Shown piece by piece: positions 6,396 to 14,676 of a stretch of 24,726 bases of DNA. Under the pieces are notes generated by a model. It did no database searches and was not told where the DNA came from. It saw nothing but the letters and a program-made list of their open reading frames with translations. Made by a program: the position numbers and the translations under genes. The stretch is from assembly GCA_046046245.1 (NCBI GenBank), contig JBJOKE010000085.1, positions 1 through 24,726 on the forward strand. Reading direction: 5' to 3'. The stretch comes from UBA4615 sp046046245. Its GTDB lineage: Bacteria; Pseudomonadota; Gammaproteobacteria; Burkholderiales; Burkholderiaceae_E. Each line of letters begins with the position of its first letter. The first letter of the stretch is position 1.

Positions 6396-8213
6396 TTGAC
6401 GATCGTACCGAAGGGCGCGGCGCGCGCCATCCTGCGCTCCGGGCTGTTCGGTGGCCTCCTCGTTCTCGCCGGCTGCGCCGGCACCGGGCCGGTCGACCCG
6501 GGTGCGGCACCGGCGGTCCGGGCGCCGGTCCAGGCCGTACCGACCCCGAAGCCCGTTCCCCAGGTCGCCGCGCCCGCGCCGCAACCGGTCGTCCCGGCCA
6601 CGCCGGTGGCGCCGCTCCCGCCGCTCGCCCAGGTCACGCCTGCGCCCGTCGTGGTCGTCGCGCCGCCGAAGCCCGCCGACCTCCACCGCGACGTCTGGCA
6701 GCGGATGCGCGCCGGCTTCGCGATGCCCGAGCTCGCCACGCCGCTGGTCGCCGAGAAGGAGCGCTTCTACCTGCAGCGCCCCGAGGCGCTGCAGCGGATG
6801 TTCGCGCGCGGCGGTCGCTACCTGCACTACATCGTCGAGGAGGTCGAGAAGCGCGGGATGCCCACCGAACTCGCGCTGCTGCCCTTCGTCGAGAGCGCGA
6901 TGAACCCGGTCGCACTGTCGTCCGCGCAGGCCGCGGGCCTCTGGCAGTTCATCCCCTCGACCGGCCGGCAGTACGAGCTGTCCCAGAACTGGTGGGTCGA
7001 CAACCGCCGCGACGTCGTCAAGTCGACCAACGCGGCGCTCGACTACCTGCAGAAGATCTACGAGATGCACGATCGCGACTGGTTCCTCGCGCTCGCCTCG
7101 TACAACTGGGGCGAGAACGCGGTCGCGCGCGCGGTGAAGAACAACCGCGCGAAGGGCCTGCCGACCGACTACCTGTCGCTGAACATGCCGGGCGAGACTC
7201 GGCACTACGTGCCGAAGCTGATCGCGCTCAAGCACATCGTGATGCGCGCCGACGAGCTCGGCGTCGCGCTGCCCGACATCCCGAACCGGCCCTACTTCGC
7301 GACCATCGAGAAGACCCGGCCGATCGACCTGAAGCTCGCCGCGCAGTTCGCCGGCATGAGCGTCGACGAGTTCGTCGCGCTGAACCCGGCGCACAACCGC
7401 CCGGTGATCGCCGCCTCGAAGAACAACGAGATCAAGCTGCCGGCCGATCGCGTCGAGCCCTTCGTGAAGGCCGTCGAGAAGCACGACCGCGAGAACAAGC
7501 CGCTCGCGTCGTGGCAGCCCTACACCCTGAAGCCGGGCGAGACGCTCGAGGAGGTCGCCCACCGCGGCGGGGTCTCCACCTCGGAGCTGCTGCGCGCCAA
7601 CGGCCTGCCGGCGGGCAAGAAGCTGCTGGCCGGCACGCAGGTCCTCGCGCCGCAGTCGTCGGTGAAGGACGAGATGCAGGTCGAGTCGTTCGCGGGGCCG
7701 AAGGTCTACGAGCAGGTCACCGTGCCCGCGGTCTACCACCGCGTGCAGAAGCGCGACTCGGTCGCGTCGCTGGCCGCGAGCTACGGCGTCTCGGCCGACC
7801 AGCTGAGCGCCTGGAACGGCGGCGTGAAGAAGGTCTCGCCGGGCGCGAGCCTGCTGGTGCGGCCGGCCTCCACGCAGACCGTGCTGACCACCGTCGACGG
7901 ATCCCGGCAGGTGGTCGCCCGAGCCGCGGCGCCGATGCCGGCGGTTCGGCCCGAATCGCCCGAGCCGGCAGCGGTCGCGAAGGCCGCCGCGCCCGAGAAG
8001 GCCGAGCGTGGTCCGAAGGGCGCGCCGGCGAAGGTCGCGAAGGCGGCACCCGCGCCCGCGAAGGTGGCGAAGGCCGCGCCGCCGCCGACCGGAAAGGCTG
8101 CGCCGGTGGCGAAGGCTGCTGCGTCGTCGACGCCGGTGCAGGCGGTCTACAAGCCGCCGCGCCAGCCGATCAGGGCCGCGGCGAAGCTCGACCCGAAGCG
8201 GCCGCGGACCTGA
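6396..8213 (+). CDS. mltD: Membrane-bound lytic murein transglycosylase D (lipoprotein, two LysM domains)
   Basis: MltD cleaves peptidoglycan glycan strands to 1,6-anhydro-muropeptides from the periplasmic face of the outer membrane. The 605-residue chain starts with TTG. The signal peptide ends in the lipobox LAGC (Cys27); Ala at +2 predicts outer-membrane sorting. A Pro/Ala/Val linker runs to about residue 92. The SLT domain follows with the catalytic Glu166 in LPFVESAMNP, then AGLWQFIPSTGR and ALASYNWGENAV. LysM 1 (about 376-419, YTLKPGETLEEVA) and LysM 2 (about 447-492, HRVQKRDSVASLA) follow. The last about 100 residues are a Lys/Ala/Pro tail with repeats of KVAKAAP type. It is 130 bases downstream of gloB, as in enterobacteria, but has its own promoter and leader hairpin. 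It is convergent with yejF, 22 bases apart. Confidence 0.95.
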   Translation: MTIVPKGAARAILRSGLFGGLLVLAGCAGTGPVDPGAAPAVRAPVQAVPTPKPVPQVAAPAPQPVVPATPVAPLPPLAQVTPAPVVVVAPPKPADLHRDVWQRMRAGFAMPELATPLVAEKERFYLQRPEALQRMFARGGRYLHYIVEEVEKRGMPTELALLPFVESAMNPVALSSAQAAGLWQFIPSTGRQYELSQNWWVDNRRDVVKSTNAALDYLQKIYEMHDRDWFLALASYNWGENAVARAVKNNRAKGLPTDYLSLNMPGETRHYVPKLIALKHIVMRADELGVALPDIPNRPYFATIEKTRPIDLKLAAQFAGMSVDEFVALNPAHNRPVIAASKNNEIKLPADRVEPFVKAVEKHDRENKPLASWQPYTLKPGETLEEVAHRGGVSTSELLRANGLPAGKKLLAGTQVLAPQSSVKDEMQVESFAGPKVYEQVTVPAVYHRVQKRDSVASLAASYGVSADQLSAWNGGVKKVSPGASLLVRPASTQTVLTTVDGSRQVVARAAAPMPAVRPESPEPAAVAKAAAPEKAERGPKGAPAKVAKAAPAPAKVAKAAPPPTGKAAPVAKAAASSTPVQAVYKPPRQPIRAAAKLDPKRPRT

Positions 8214-8235
8214 GCGGCCCGTCCCGGCGCGCGCC

Positions 8236-9843
8236 TCAGTCCGAGGCCGCGGCCAGCAGCGCCCGCGTGTAGTCCGCCTTCGGCGCGGCGAAGAGCCCGA
8301 GCGTCTCGCCCGCCTCCACCACGCGGCCGTCCTTCATCACGATGACCCGGTGCGCCATCGCGCGGATCACCGCGAGATCGTGCGTGATGAACAGGTAGGC
8401 GAGCCCGTGGCGCCGCTGCAGCCCGAGCAGCAGCTCGAGCACCTGCTGCTGGACCGACACATCGAGGGCCGAGGTCGGCTCGTCCAGCAGCATCAGGTCC
8501 GGCCGCAGGATCACCGCACGCGCGATCGCGATCCGCTGGCGCTGCCCGCCGGAGAACTCGTGCGGATAACGCGACAGCGCGCCCGCCTCCAGGCCCACCT
8601 CGTCGAGCATCGAGACGATCGCGTCGCGGCGCGCCGCCGCATCCAGGTCGGGGCGGTGCAGGCCGAGGCCCTCGCCCACGATCTGCTCGATGGTCATCCG
8701 CGGCGACAGCGCGTTGTACGGGTCCTGGAAGACCACCTGCATCCGCCGGCGCAGCGGCCGCAGTTGCGCCTGCGTGCGGCCGTCGAGCCGTTCGCCCTCG
8801 AACGCGACCGTGCCCGAGGGCGAGCCCTGCGACAGCCGCAGCAGCGTCATGCCGAGCGTGGTCTTGCCCGAGCCCGATTCGCCGACGATGCCCACTGTCT
8901 CGCCGCGTGCGATCGCGATGTCGACGCCGGTCACCGCGTCGAAGGGCTTGCGGCCGAACCATCCGGACCTGAACCAGAAGCGGCAGCCCACGCCCTCGCC
9001 GCGCAGCAGCGTCGGTGCGTCGACGGGCAGCGGCTCGATCGCACGGCGCGGCCGGCTGTCGATCAGCCGGCGGGTGTACGGGTCCTTCGGTGCGGCGAAG
9101 AGCTCGGCGGTGGGCGCCACCTCGAGCAGGTGCCCGCGCCGCATCACGCCGACCCGGTCGGCGAAGCGGCGCACCAGCGGCAGGTCGTGGGTGATCAGCA
9201 GCACCGACATCCCGAGCCGGCGCTGCAGGTCGTCGAGCAGTTCGACGATCTGCCGCTGGATGGTCACGTCGAGCGCCGTGGTCGGCTCGTCGGCCACCAG
9301 CAGCGAGGGGCTGCAGGCGAGCGCCATCGCGATCATCGCGCGCTGCCGCTGCCCGCCCGACAGCTCGTGCGGGTAGCTGTCGACACGGCGCGCGGGCTCG
9401 GGGATGCCGGTCAGCTCGAGCAGTTCGATCGCCCGCGCACGGGCCCGCGCACGGGTCATCCCCTCGTGCAGCACCAGGGTCTCGCCGATCTGCTCGCCGA
9501 TCGCGTAGAGCGGATTCAGCGCGGTCATCGGCTCCTGGAAGATCATCGCGATCTCCTTGCCGCGCACGCCGCGCATCGCGCGCTCGTCGAGCGTCGCGAG
9601 GTCGCGGCCGGCGAGCCGCACGCGGCCCGAGACGCGCGCGTCGCCGGCCAGCCGCAGCATCGAGAGCGCCGACACCGTCTTGCCCGAGCCCGACTCGCCG
9701 ACCAGCGCGAACTTCTCGCCTCGGCCGATCGTGAAGGACACGCCGTCGACCGCGCGGACCGGCCCCGTCGGCCCGTCGAACTCGACGGTCAGGCCCTCGA
9801 CCTCGAGCAGCGGCGCGGCGGATTCGCGGGGGAGCGCGCTCAT
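8236..9843 (-). CDS. yejF: Peptide ABC transporter, double ATP-binding subunit YejF
   Basis: YejF energises import of oligopeptides (in E. coli also microcin C) by the YejABEF system on the cytoplasmic side. The 535 residues hold two complete nucleotide-binding domains. Walker A motifs GESGSGKT are at 49-56 and 321-328. The signatures are LSGGQRQR (first) and FSGGQRQR (second), with Walker B regions ending DEPTTALD and DEPTSALD. Both halves look catalytically intact. It is the last gene of the operon, starting 4 bases after the yejE stop. The family also contains DppDF/GsiA-type fusions, but gene order and the partner sequences point to YejF. Confidence 0.93.
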   Translation of the reverse strand: MSALPRESAAPLLEVEGLTVEFDGPTGPVRAVDGVSFTIGRGEKFALVGESGSGKTVSALSMLRLAGDARVSGRVRLAGRDLATLDERAMRGVRGKEIAMIFQEPMTALNPLYAIGEQIGETLVLHEGMTRARARARAIELLELTGIPEPARRVDSYPHELSGGQRQRAMIAMALACSPSLLVADEPTTALDVTIQRQIVELLDDLQRRLGMSVLLITHDLPLVRRFADRVGVMRRGHLLEVAPTAELFAAPKDPYTRRLIDSRPRRAIEPLPVDAPTLLRGEGVGCRFWFRSGWFGRKPFDAVTGVDIAIARGETVGIVGESGSGKTTLGMTLLRLSQGSPSGTVAFEGERLDGRTQAQLRPLRRRMQVVFQDPYNALSPRMTIEQIVGEGLGLHRPDLDAAARRDAIVSMLDEVGLEAGALSRYPHEFSGGQRQRIAIARAVILRPDLMLLDEPTSALDVSVQQQVLELLLGLQRRHGLAYLFITHDLAVIRAMAHRVIVMKDGRVVEAGETLGLFAAPKADYTRALLAAASD

Positions 9844-9847
9844 CGTC

Positions 9848-10903
9848 TCAGCCTCGCCGCGTGTCGAGGGCGGTGCGCAGCGCCTCGCCGATGAAGATCA
9901 GCAGTATCAGGGTGCCCACCAGCACGCCGAAGGTGGACAGCGTGATCCACCAGGCGTCGAGGTTCGCCTTGCCCTGCGCGAGCAGCTCGCCCAGGCTAGG
10001 TGTCGACGGCGGCACGCCGAGGCCGAGGAAGTCGAGGCTGGTGAGCGCGAGGATCGCGCCGCTCATGCGGAACGGCAGGAACGCGATCACCGGCGTCAGG
10101 CTGTTCGGCAGCACGTGGCGGCGGATGATCTGCCCCGACGAGAGCCCGAGCGCACGCGCCGCGGTCACGTACTCGAGGTTGCGGTTGCGCAGGAACTCGG
10201 CGCGCACGTAGTCCGAGAGTCCCATCCAGCCGAACAGCGACAGGATCACCAGCAGGATCGTCACGCCCGGTTCGAACAGCGACGCGAAGATCAGCAGCAG
10301 GTAGAGCTCGGGCATCGAGCCCCAGACCTCGATGAAGCGCTGGAACGCGAGGTCGATGCGGCCGCCGAAGTAGCCCTGGATCGCGCCGGTGACGACGCCG
10401 ATCGCCACGCCGATCGCGGTCAGCGCGAGCCCGAACAGCACCGACACCCGGAATCCGTAGATCAGGCGGGCCAGCACGTCGCGCCCGCGGTCGTCGGTGC
10501 CCAGCACGTTGACCGACGACGGAGGCGCCGGATTCGGGCTCGGCGAGAAGTAGTTGATCGTGTCGAAACGGTAGGCGTTGAGCGGGTAGATCGCCCCGTT
10601 GCCCGGCTTGGCCAGCTGCTCGCGGATGAACGGGTCGAGGTAGTCGGTGCGGGTGCGGAAGTCGCCGCCGAACGTGGTCTCCGGATAGTCGTTCCACAGC
10701 GGGAAGTAGGTCGTGCCCTCGTAGCGCGCGACGATCGGCCGGTCGTTCGACAGCACCTCGGCGAACAGGCTCAGCACCACCAGCGTGGTGAAGATCCACA
10801 GGCTCCACCAGCCGCGCCGGTCGGAGCGGAACCGGCGCCACGCGCGCGCGGCGGGTGACGGCGATTTCCCCGGCGCCATGCCGTTCGCGGCCGCGGCGCT
10901 CAC
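9848..10903 (-). CDS. yejE: Peptide ABC transporter permease YejE
   Basis: Inner-membrane permease of the Yej peptide importer. The 351 residues compare with 341 in E. coli. The N-terminal segment WRRFRSDRRGWWSLWIF is typical of YejE, followed by a periplasmic stretch with YFPLWNDYPETTFGGDF and NVLGTDDRGRDVLARLIYG. The BPD permease core carries the EAA loop (EYVTAARALGLSSGQIIRRH) and the C-terminal DFLGLGVPPSTPSLGELL. I place the start at GTG 10903, which overlaps the yejB stop as GTGA and implies translational coupling. An in-frame ATG at 10879 would shorten it by 8 residues and give a length closer to E. coli. Confidence 0.93.
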   Translation of the reverse strand: MSAAAANGMAPGKSPSPAARAWRRFRSDRRGWWSLWIFTTLVVLSLFAEVLSNDRPIVARYEGTTYFPLWNDYPETTFGGDFRTRTDYLDPFIREQLAKPGNGAIYPLNAYRFDTINYFSPSPNPAPPSSVNVLGTDDRGRDVLARLIYGFRVSVLFGLALTAIGVAIGVVTGAIQGYFGGRIDLAFQRFIEVWGSMPELYLLLIFASLFEPGVTILLVILSLFGWMGLSDYVRAEFLRNRNLEYVTAARALGLSSGQIIRRHVLPNSLTPVIAFLPFRMSGAILALTSLDFLGLGVPPSTPSLGELLAQGKANLDAWWITLSTFGVLVGTLILLIFIGEALRTALDTRRG

Positions 10904-11946
10904 GAGGCCGCCTCGAACTTCACTCGCGGATCGACCCAGACGTAGCACAGGTCGGTGACCAGCTTGGTGACGAGCCCGATCAGCGTGAACAGGAACAGGG
11001 TGCCCATCACCACCGGATAGTCGCGCTTCATCACCGATTCGTAGGACAGCAGGCCCAGTCCGTCGAGCGAGAACAGCGTCTCGATCAGCAGCGAGCCCGT
11101 GAAGAACGCGCCGATGAAGGCGGCCGGGAAGCCCGTCACCAGCGGGATCAGCGCGTTGCGGAACACGTGCTTGTAGAGCACGGTCCGCTCGGACAGCCCC
11201 TTCGCGCGCGCGGTCAGCACGTACTGGCGGCGGATCTCCTCGAGGAAGGTGTTCTTGGTCAGCATCGTGGTGACCGCGAAGCTGCCGACCACCATCGCGG
11301 TCACCGGAAGCGCGATGTGCCACAGGTAGTCCATCACCTTGCCGAGCGGCGACAGGCCGTCGAAGCCGTCGCTGGTCAGGCCCCTCAGCGGGAACAGCTG
11401 CCAGAACGTGCCGCCGCCGAACAGCACCAGCAGCACCACGCCCAGCACGAAGCTCGGGATCGCGTAGCCGGCGAGGATCGCGGTGGAGGTGGCGAGATCG
11501 AAACGCGAGCCATGGCGCACTGCCTTCGCGATGCCGAGCGGGATGCTCACGAGGTACGAGATGAAGAAGGTCCAGAGCCCGAGGCTGATCGAGACCGGCA
11601 GCTTCTCCTTCACCAGCTCCCAGACGCTCTTGTGGTGGAAGTAGCTCGTGCCGAGGTCGAAGCGCGCGAAGCGCTTGAGCATCTCCCAGAAGCGCACGGG
11701 GGCCGGCTGGTCGAATCCGTAGAGCTTCCTGATCTCCTCGATCTTCTGCGCGTCGACGCCCTGCCGGCCCCGGTAGGTGTTGTCGCTCGACGAGACCTCG
11801 CCCGCCTGGTCGCGGCCCCGCATCTCCTGGAGCAGCTGCTCGACGGGGCCGCCCGGCACGAACTGCATCACCGCGAAGGTGATCAGCAGGATGCCGAGCA
11901 GCGTCGGGATCATCAGCAGCACGCGCTTGACGATGTAGGCGAGCAC
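10900..11946 (-). CDS. yejB: Peptide ABC transporter permease YejB
   Basis: Inner-membrane permease that pairs with YejE. The 348 residues begin MLAYIVKRVLLMIPTLLG, the standard first helix of DppB/OppB/YejB permeases, then FVPGGPVEQLL. The EAA loop is QYVLTARAKGLSERTVLYKH and the chain ends LCYVWVDPRVKFEAAS. Residues about 50-75 hold the extra hydrophilic insert (MRGRDQAGEVSSSDNTYRG) that distinguishes YejB from DppB. The start is GTG at 11946, one base after the yejA stop; no better start exists nearby. The stop overlaps the yejE GTG. Confidence 0.93.
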   Translation of the reverse strand: MLAYIVKRVLLMIPTLLGILLITFAVMQFVPGGPVEQLLQEMRGRDQAGEVSSSDNTYRGRQGVDAQKIEEIRKLYGFDQPAPVRFWEMLKRFARFDLGTSYFHHKSVWELVKEKLPVSISLGLWTFFISYLVSIPLGIAKAVRHGSRFDLATSTAILAGYAIPSFVLGVVLLVLFGGGTFWQLFPLRGLTSDGFDGLSPLGKVMDYLWHIALPVTAMVVGSFAVTTMLTKNTFLEEIRRQYVLTARAKGLSERTVLYKHVFRNALIPLVTGFPAAFIGAFFTGSLLIETLFSLDGLGLLSYESVMKRDYPVVMGTLFLFTLIGLVTKLVTDLCYVWVDPRVKFEAAS

Positions 11947-11947
11947 C

Positions 11948-13801
11948 TCAGCGGCCCTCCGTGTCCGGCTTGAACCACCAGGTCTTCAGCATCCAGGTGG
12001 GCGCCGCGTAGTACTTCGGCAAGGCGGCCGGATAGGCCAGCACGTCGCGGTAGGCGACCCGGTGCGACGCGACGTAGAAATGCGGTACCAGGTACCAGCC
12101 GGAACGCAGCACGCGGTCCAGCGCCTTCGCTGCGGTCACCAGTTCGGCGCGGTTGCCGCTCGAGAGCAGCGTGCGGATCAGCGCGTCGACGGCCGGATCG
12201 CGCACCGCCATCGCGTTGTCCGAGCCCTTTTCCTCGGCTGCGGCCGAGCTGAAGCGATCGAGCAGCTCGTTGCCGGGTGTCTGGCTCGCCTGGAACGACA
12301 CCACGGTCACGTCGTAGTCGAACTCGTCCATGCGCTTCTGGAACAGCACCGGATCGGTCACCCGCAGGTTCGCGCGGATGCCCAGCTTCTCGAGGTTGCG
12401 CGCCCAGGGCACCGCGATCCGCTCGAGCGCCTTCGAGTACGACAGCACCTCGAACTCGAAGGGCTCGCCCTTCGCGTTGCGCATGATCCCGTCGCCGGCG
12501 ACCGTCCATCCCGCCTCCTTCAGCAGCGCGAGCGCGGTCCGCAGGTTGTCGCGCAGCGTGGCCGGCGGCACGGTGTCCGGCGGCAGCGGCGCCGGGTCGA
12601 AGACCGACGGATCGAGCCTGTCGCGCAGCGGCTCGAGCAGCGCGAGCTCGTCCGGCCCGGGCGGCCCCTTGGCCTCCATCTCGCTGTTCGTGAAGTAGCT
12701 CGGGCTGCGGACGTACTGGCCGTGAAAGACCTGTCGGTTCATCCACTCGAAGTCGAAGGCCTGCGCGAGCGCGAGCCGCACGCGCCGGTCGGCGAAGAGC
12801 GTGCGGCGGGTGTTCAGCGCGAATCCCTGGATGCCGGCGCTGTTCGAGTGCGCGAAGGTCTTCTTCTGGATCGCGCCCGAGCGGTACTTCGGGCCGGCGT
12901 GCCCACGCGCCCAGTTCTTCGCCGAGTTCTCGAAGATCCAGTCGAACTGGCCGGCCTTGAAGCCCTCGAGCCGCGCGACATCGTCCTTGAAGTACTTGTA
13001 GACGACGCGATCGAAGTTGAACATGCCGCGCCGTACCGGCAGGCCCTCGGCCCAGTAGTCGGCGCGGCGCCTGAAGGCGATCGTGCGGCCCCATTCGACG
13101 CGCTCGACGAGGTACGGGCCGCTGGCGATCGGCGGCTCCTGCACCACCTGGTCGAAGGGCTTGCCCTCGCCCCACTTGCGCGAGAACACCGGCAGGCCGC
13201 CCAGCACCATGTGCAGCTCGTGGTTGCGGCGCTTGAAGTCGAAGCGGATCGTGCGATCGTCGACCACCACCGCGGCCTTCACGTCGCCGTAGTAGTTCTT
13301 GTAGCGAGGATGGGCGCCCTTGCCCATCAGCGTGTCGAAGGTGTGCTTCACGTCCGCGGCCAGCACGGGGTCGCCGTTCGAGAACCGCGCCTTCGGGTTC
13401 AGGCGGAAGGTGATCGACAGGCCGTCGGGCGCGAAGCTCATGCTCTCGGCGAGCAGCCCGTAGACCGAGAACGGCTCGTCGTCGGCCTGCTCGGTGAGCG
13501 TGTCGAACATCAGGACGCCCAAGCCCGCGGCGAGCACCCCCTTCAGGGTGTACGGATTGAGCTTGTCGAACGAGCCGAAGCCGTCGAGGTTCAGCGTGCC
13601 GCCGCGCGGGGCGTCCGGGTTCACGTAGTCGAACTGCCGGAAGCCGGGCGGGTATTTCGGCTCGGCGCCCCAGGCCATCCCGTGGACGAAGCTGCCGGCC
13701 GATGCGGCGTCGGCGGCCGCGGCGGGCGGCGCGAGCGGCGCCGCCACCGCCAGCGCGATGCCGGAGGCGATTCCCGCGACCCATCGTGAGACAATCCGCA
13801 T
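11948..13801 (-). CDS. yejA: Peptide ABC transporter substrate-binding protein YejA
   Basis: Periplasmic oligopeptide-binding protein (SBP_bac_5 family) that delivers peptides to YejBE. The 617 residues compare with about 604 in E. coli. A Sec signal peptide is evident: MRIVSRW, then a hydrophobic Ala/Ile/Leu core, with probable cleavage in the AAA-rich stretch near residue 29-30. The mature start (SFVHGMAWGAEPKYPPGF) and FDYVNPDAPRGGTLNLDGFG are characteristic of YejA. The SBP_5 core includes FDTLTEQADDEPFSVYGLLA and ADVKHTFDTLMGKG. It is the first gene of the operon. Its promoter must lie within the beginning of the divergent fabI, since only 26 bases separate the two ATGs. Confidence 0.94.
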   Translation of the reverse strand: MRIVSRWVAGIASGIALAVAAPLAPPAAAADAASAGSFVHGMAWGAEPKYPPGFRQFDYVNPDAPRGGTLNLDGFGSFDKLNPYTLKGVLAAGLGVLMFDTLTEQADDEPFSVYGLLAESMSFAPDGLSITFRLNPKARFSNGDPVLAADVKHTFDTLMGKGAHPRYKNYYGDVKAAVVVDDRTIRFDFKRRNHELHMVLGGLPVFSRKWGEGKPFDQVVQEPPIASGPYLVERVEWGRTIAFRRRADYWAEGLPVRRGMFNFDRVVYKYFKDDVARLEGFKAGQFDWIFENSAKNWARGHAGPKYRSGAIQKKTFAHSNSAGIQGFALNTRRTLFADRRVRLALAQAFDFEWMNRQVFHGQYVRSPSYFTNSEMEAKGPPGPDELALLEPLRDRLDPSVFDPAPLPPDTVPPATLRDNLRTALALLKEAGWTVAGDGIMRNAKGEPFEFEVLSYSKALERIAVPWARNLEKLGIRANLRVTDPVLFQKRMDEFDYDVTVVSFQASQTPGNELLDRFSSAAAEEKGSDNAMAVRDPAVDALIRTLLSSGNRAELVTAAKALDRVLRSGWYLVPHFYVASHRVAYRDVLAYPAALPKYYAAPTWMLKTWWFKPDTEGR

Positions 13802-13827
13802 CGCGAAAATTCTATCGGAGATTCCGG

Positions 13828-14613
13828 ATGTTCCTGGCCGGCAAACGCATCCTGATCATGGGCTTGCTGTCGAATCGCTCGATCGCCTACGGCATCGCGA
13901 AGGCGTGCCGCGCGCAGGGCGCCGAGCTCGCGTTCACCTACCAGACCGACCGCTTCAAGGACCGGATCACCGAGATGGCGGCCGACTTCGGCTCCTCGGC
14001 CGTCTTCCCGTGCGACGTCGCCGAGGACGCCCAGATCGCCGCGCTCTTCGAGTCGCTCGGCAGGACCTGGGACGGCCTCGACGGACTCGTCCACGCGATC
14101 GCCTACGCGCCGCGCGAGGCGATCTCCGGCGACTTCTTCGACGGCTTCTCGCGCGAGGCCTTCCGGATCGCGCACGATGTCTCGGCCTACAGCTTCGCGG
14201 GCGTCGCGCAGGCCGCGCGCCCGCTCATGGCCGGCCGCAACGGCGCGCTGCTGACGCTGTCGTACCTGGGCGCGGTCCGCTCGGTGCCGCACTACAACGT
14301 GATGGGCATGGCCAAGGCCTCGCTCGAGGCGAGCGTGCGCTACATGGCCTCCAGCCTCGGCCCGCAGGGAACGCGGGTGAACGGCATCTCGGCGGGCCCG
14401 ATCAAGACCCTCGCGGCCTCGGGCATCAAGGGCTTCTCGAAGCTGCTCGACTATGCCGAGCAACACGCGCCGCTGCGCAAGAACGTCACGATCGACGAGG
14501 TCGGCAACGTCGCTGCCTTCCTGCTGTCGGACCTGGCGTCGGGCGTGACCGGCGAGATCACCTACGTCGACGCCGGCTTCTCGATCGGCAGCGGCATGCC
14601 ATCGGTCGAGTAG
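13828..14613 (+). CDS. fabI: Enoyl-[acyl-carrier-protein] reductase (NADH)
   Basis: FabI reduces trans-2-enoyl-ACP in the last step of each fatty-acid elongation cycle and is the target of triclosan and diazaborines. The 261 residues match the family (E. coli 262). The modified Rossmann motif is GLLSNRSIAYGIAK. The active-site residues keep the E. coli numbers: Tyr146 (LSYLG), Tyr156 and Lys163 (YNVMGMAK). The conserved SAGPIKTLAASGIK substrate-loop region is intact. At the position of E. coli Gly93 this protein has Ala (residue 92, HAIAYAP). GGAG at 13817-13820 lies 7 bases before the ATG and supports the start. It diverges from yejA. The following lipoprotein gene is 63 bases away, with a hairpin between. 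Confidence 0.97.
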   Translation: MFLAGKRILIMGLLSNRSIAYGIAKACRAQGAELAFTYQTDRFKDRITEMAADFGSSAVFPCDVAEDAQIAALFESLGRTWDGLDGLVHAIAYAPREAISGDFFDGFSREAFRIAHDVSAYSFAGVAQAARPLMAGRNGALLTLSYLGAVRSVPHYNVMGMAKASLEASVRYMASSLGPQGTRVNGISAGPIKTLAASGIKGFSKLLDYAEQHAPLRKNVTIDEVGNVAAFLLSDLASGVTGEITYVDAGFSIGSGMPSVE

Positions 14614-14634
14614 CGCGTCGGACGCGGGACGCGC
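14613..14634 (+). repeat. Inverted repeat after fabI, terminator-like without U-tract
   Basis: A 7-base perfect stem (GCGCGTC / GACGCGC) with an 8-base loop begins at the last base of the fabI stop codon. No T-run follows, so it is at best a pause site, attenuator or RNA 3'-end stabiliser between fabI and the lipoprotein gene. Confidence 0.35.
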
Positions 14635-14676
14635 GATCATCCGGGTCGCCCCCCACCGACGATCCAGGGAGACCCG

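Noticed and set aside
7980..8140. CRISPR-like or phage-related direct repeats
   Set aside because: The repeats are short, degenerate and in frame with the Lys/Ala tail of MltD, so they are coding low-complexity sequence.
8200..8219. GGCCGC / GCGGCC inverted repeat over the mltD stop codon
   Set aside because: Only six base pairs, all G/C, with no T-run. Such repeats are expected by chance at this composition.
13788..13816. GAGACA-17-TCTATC as fabI promoter
   Set aside because: Only four and three consensus matches; too weak to list as a feature, although some promoter must exist nearby.
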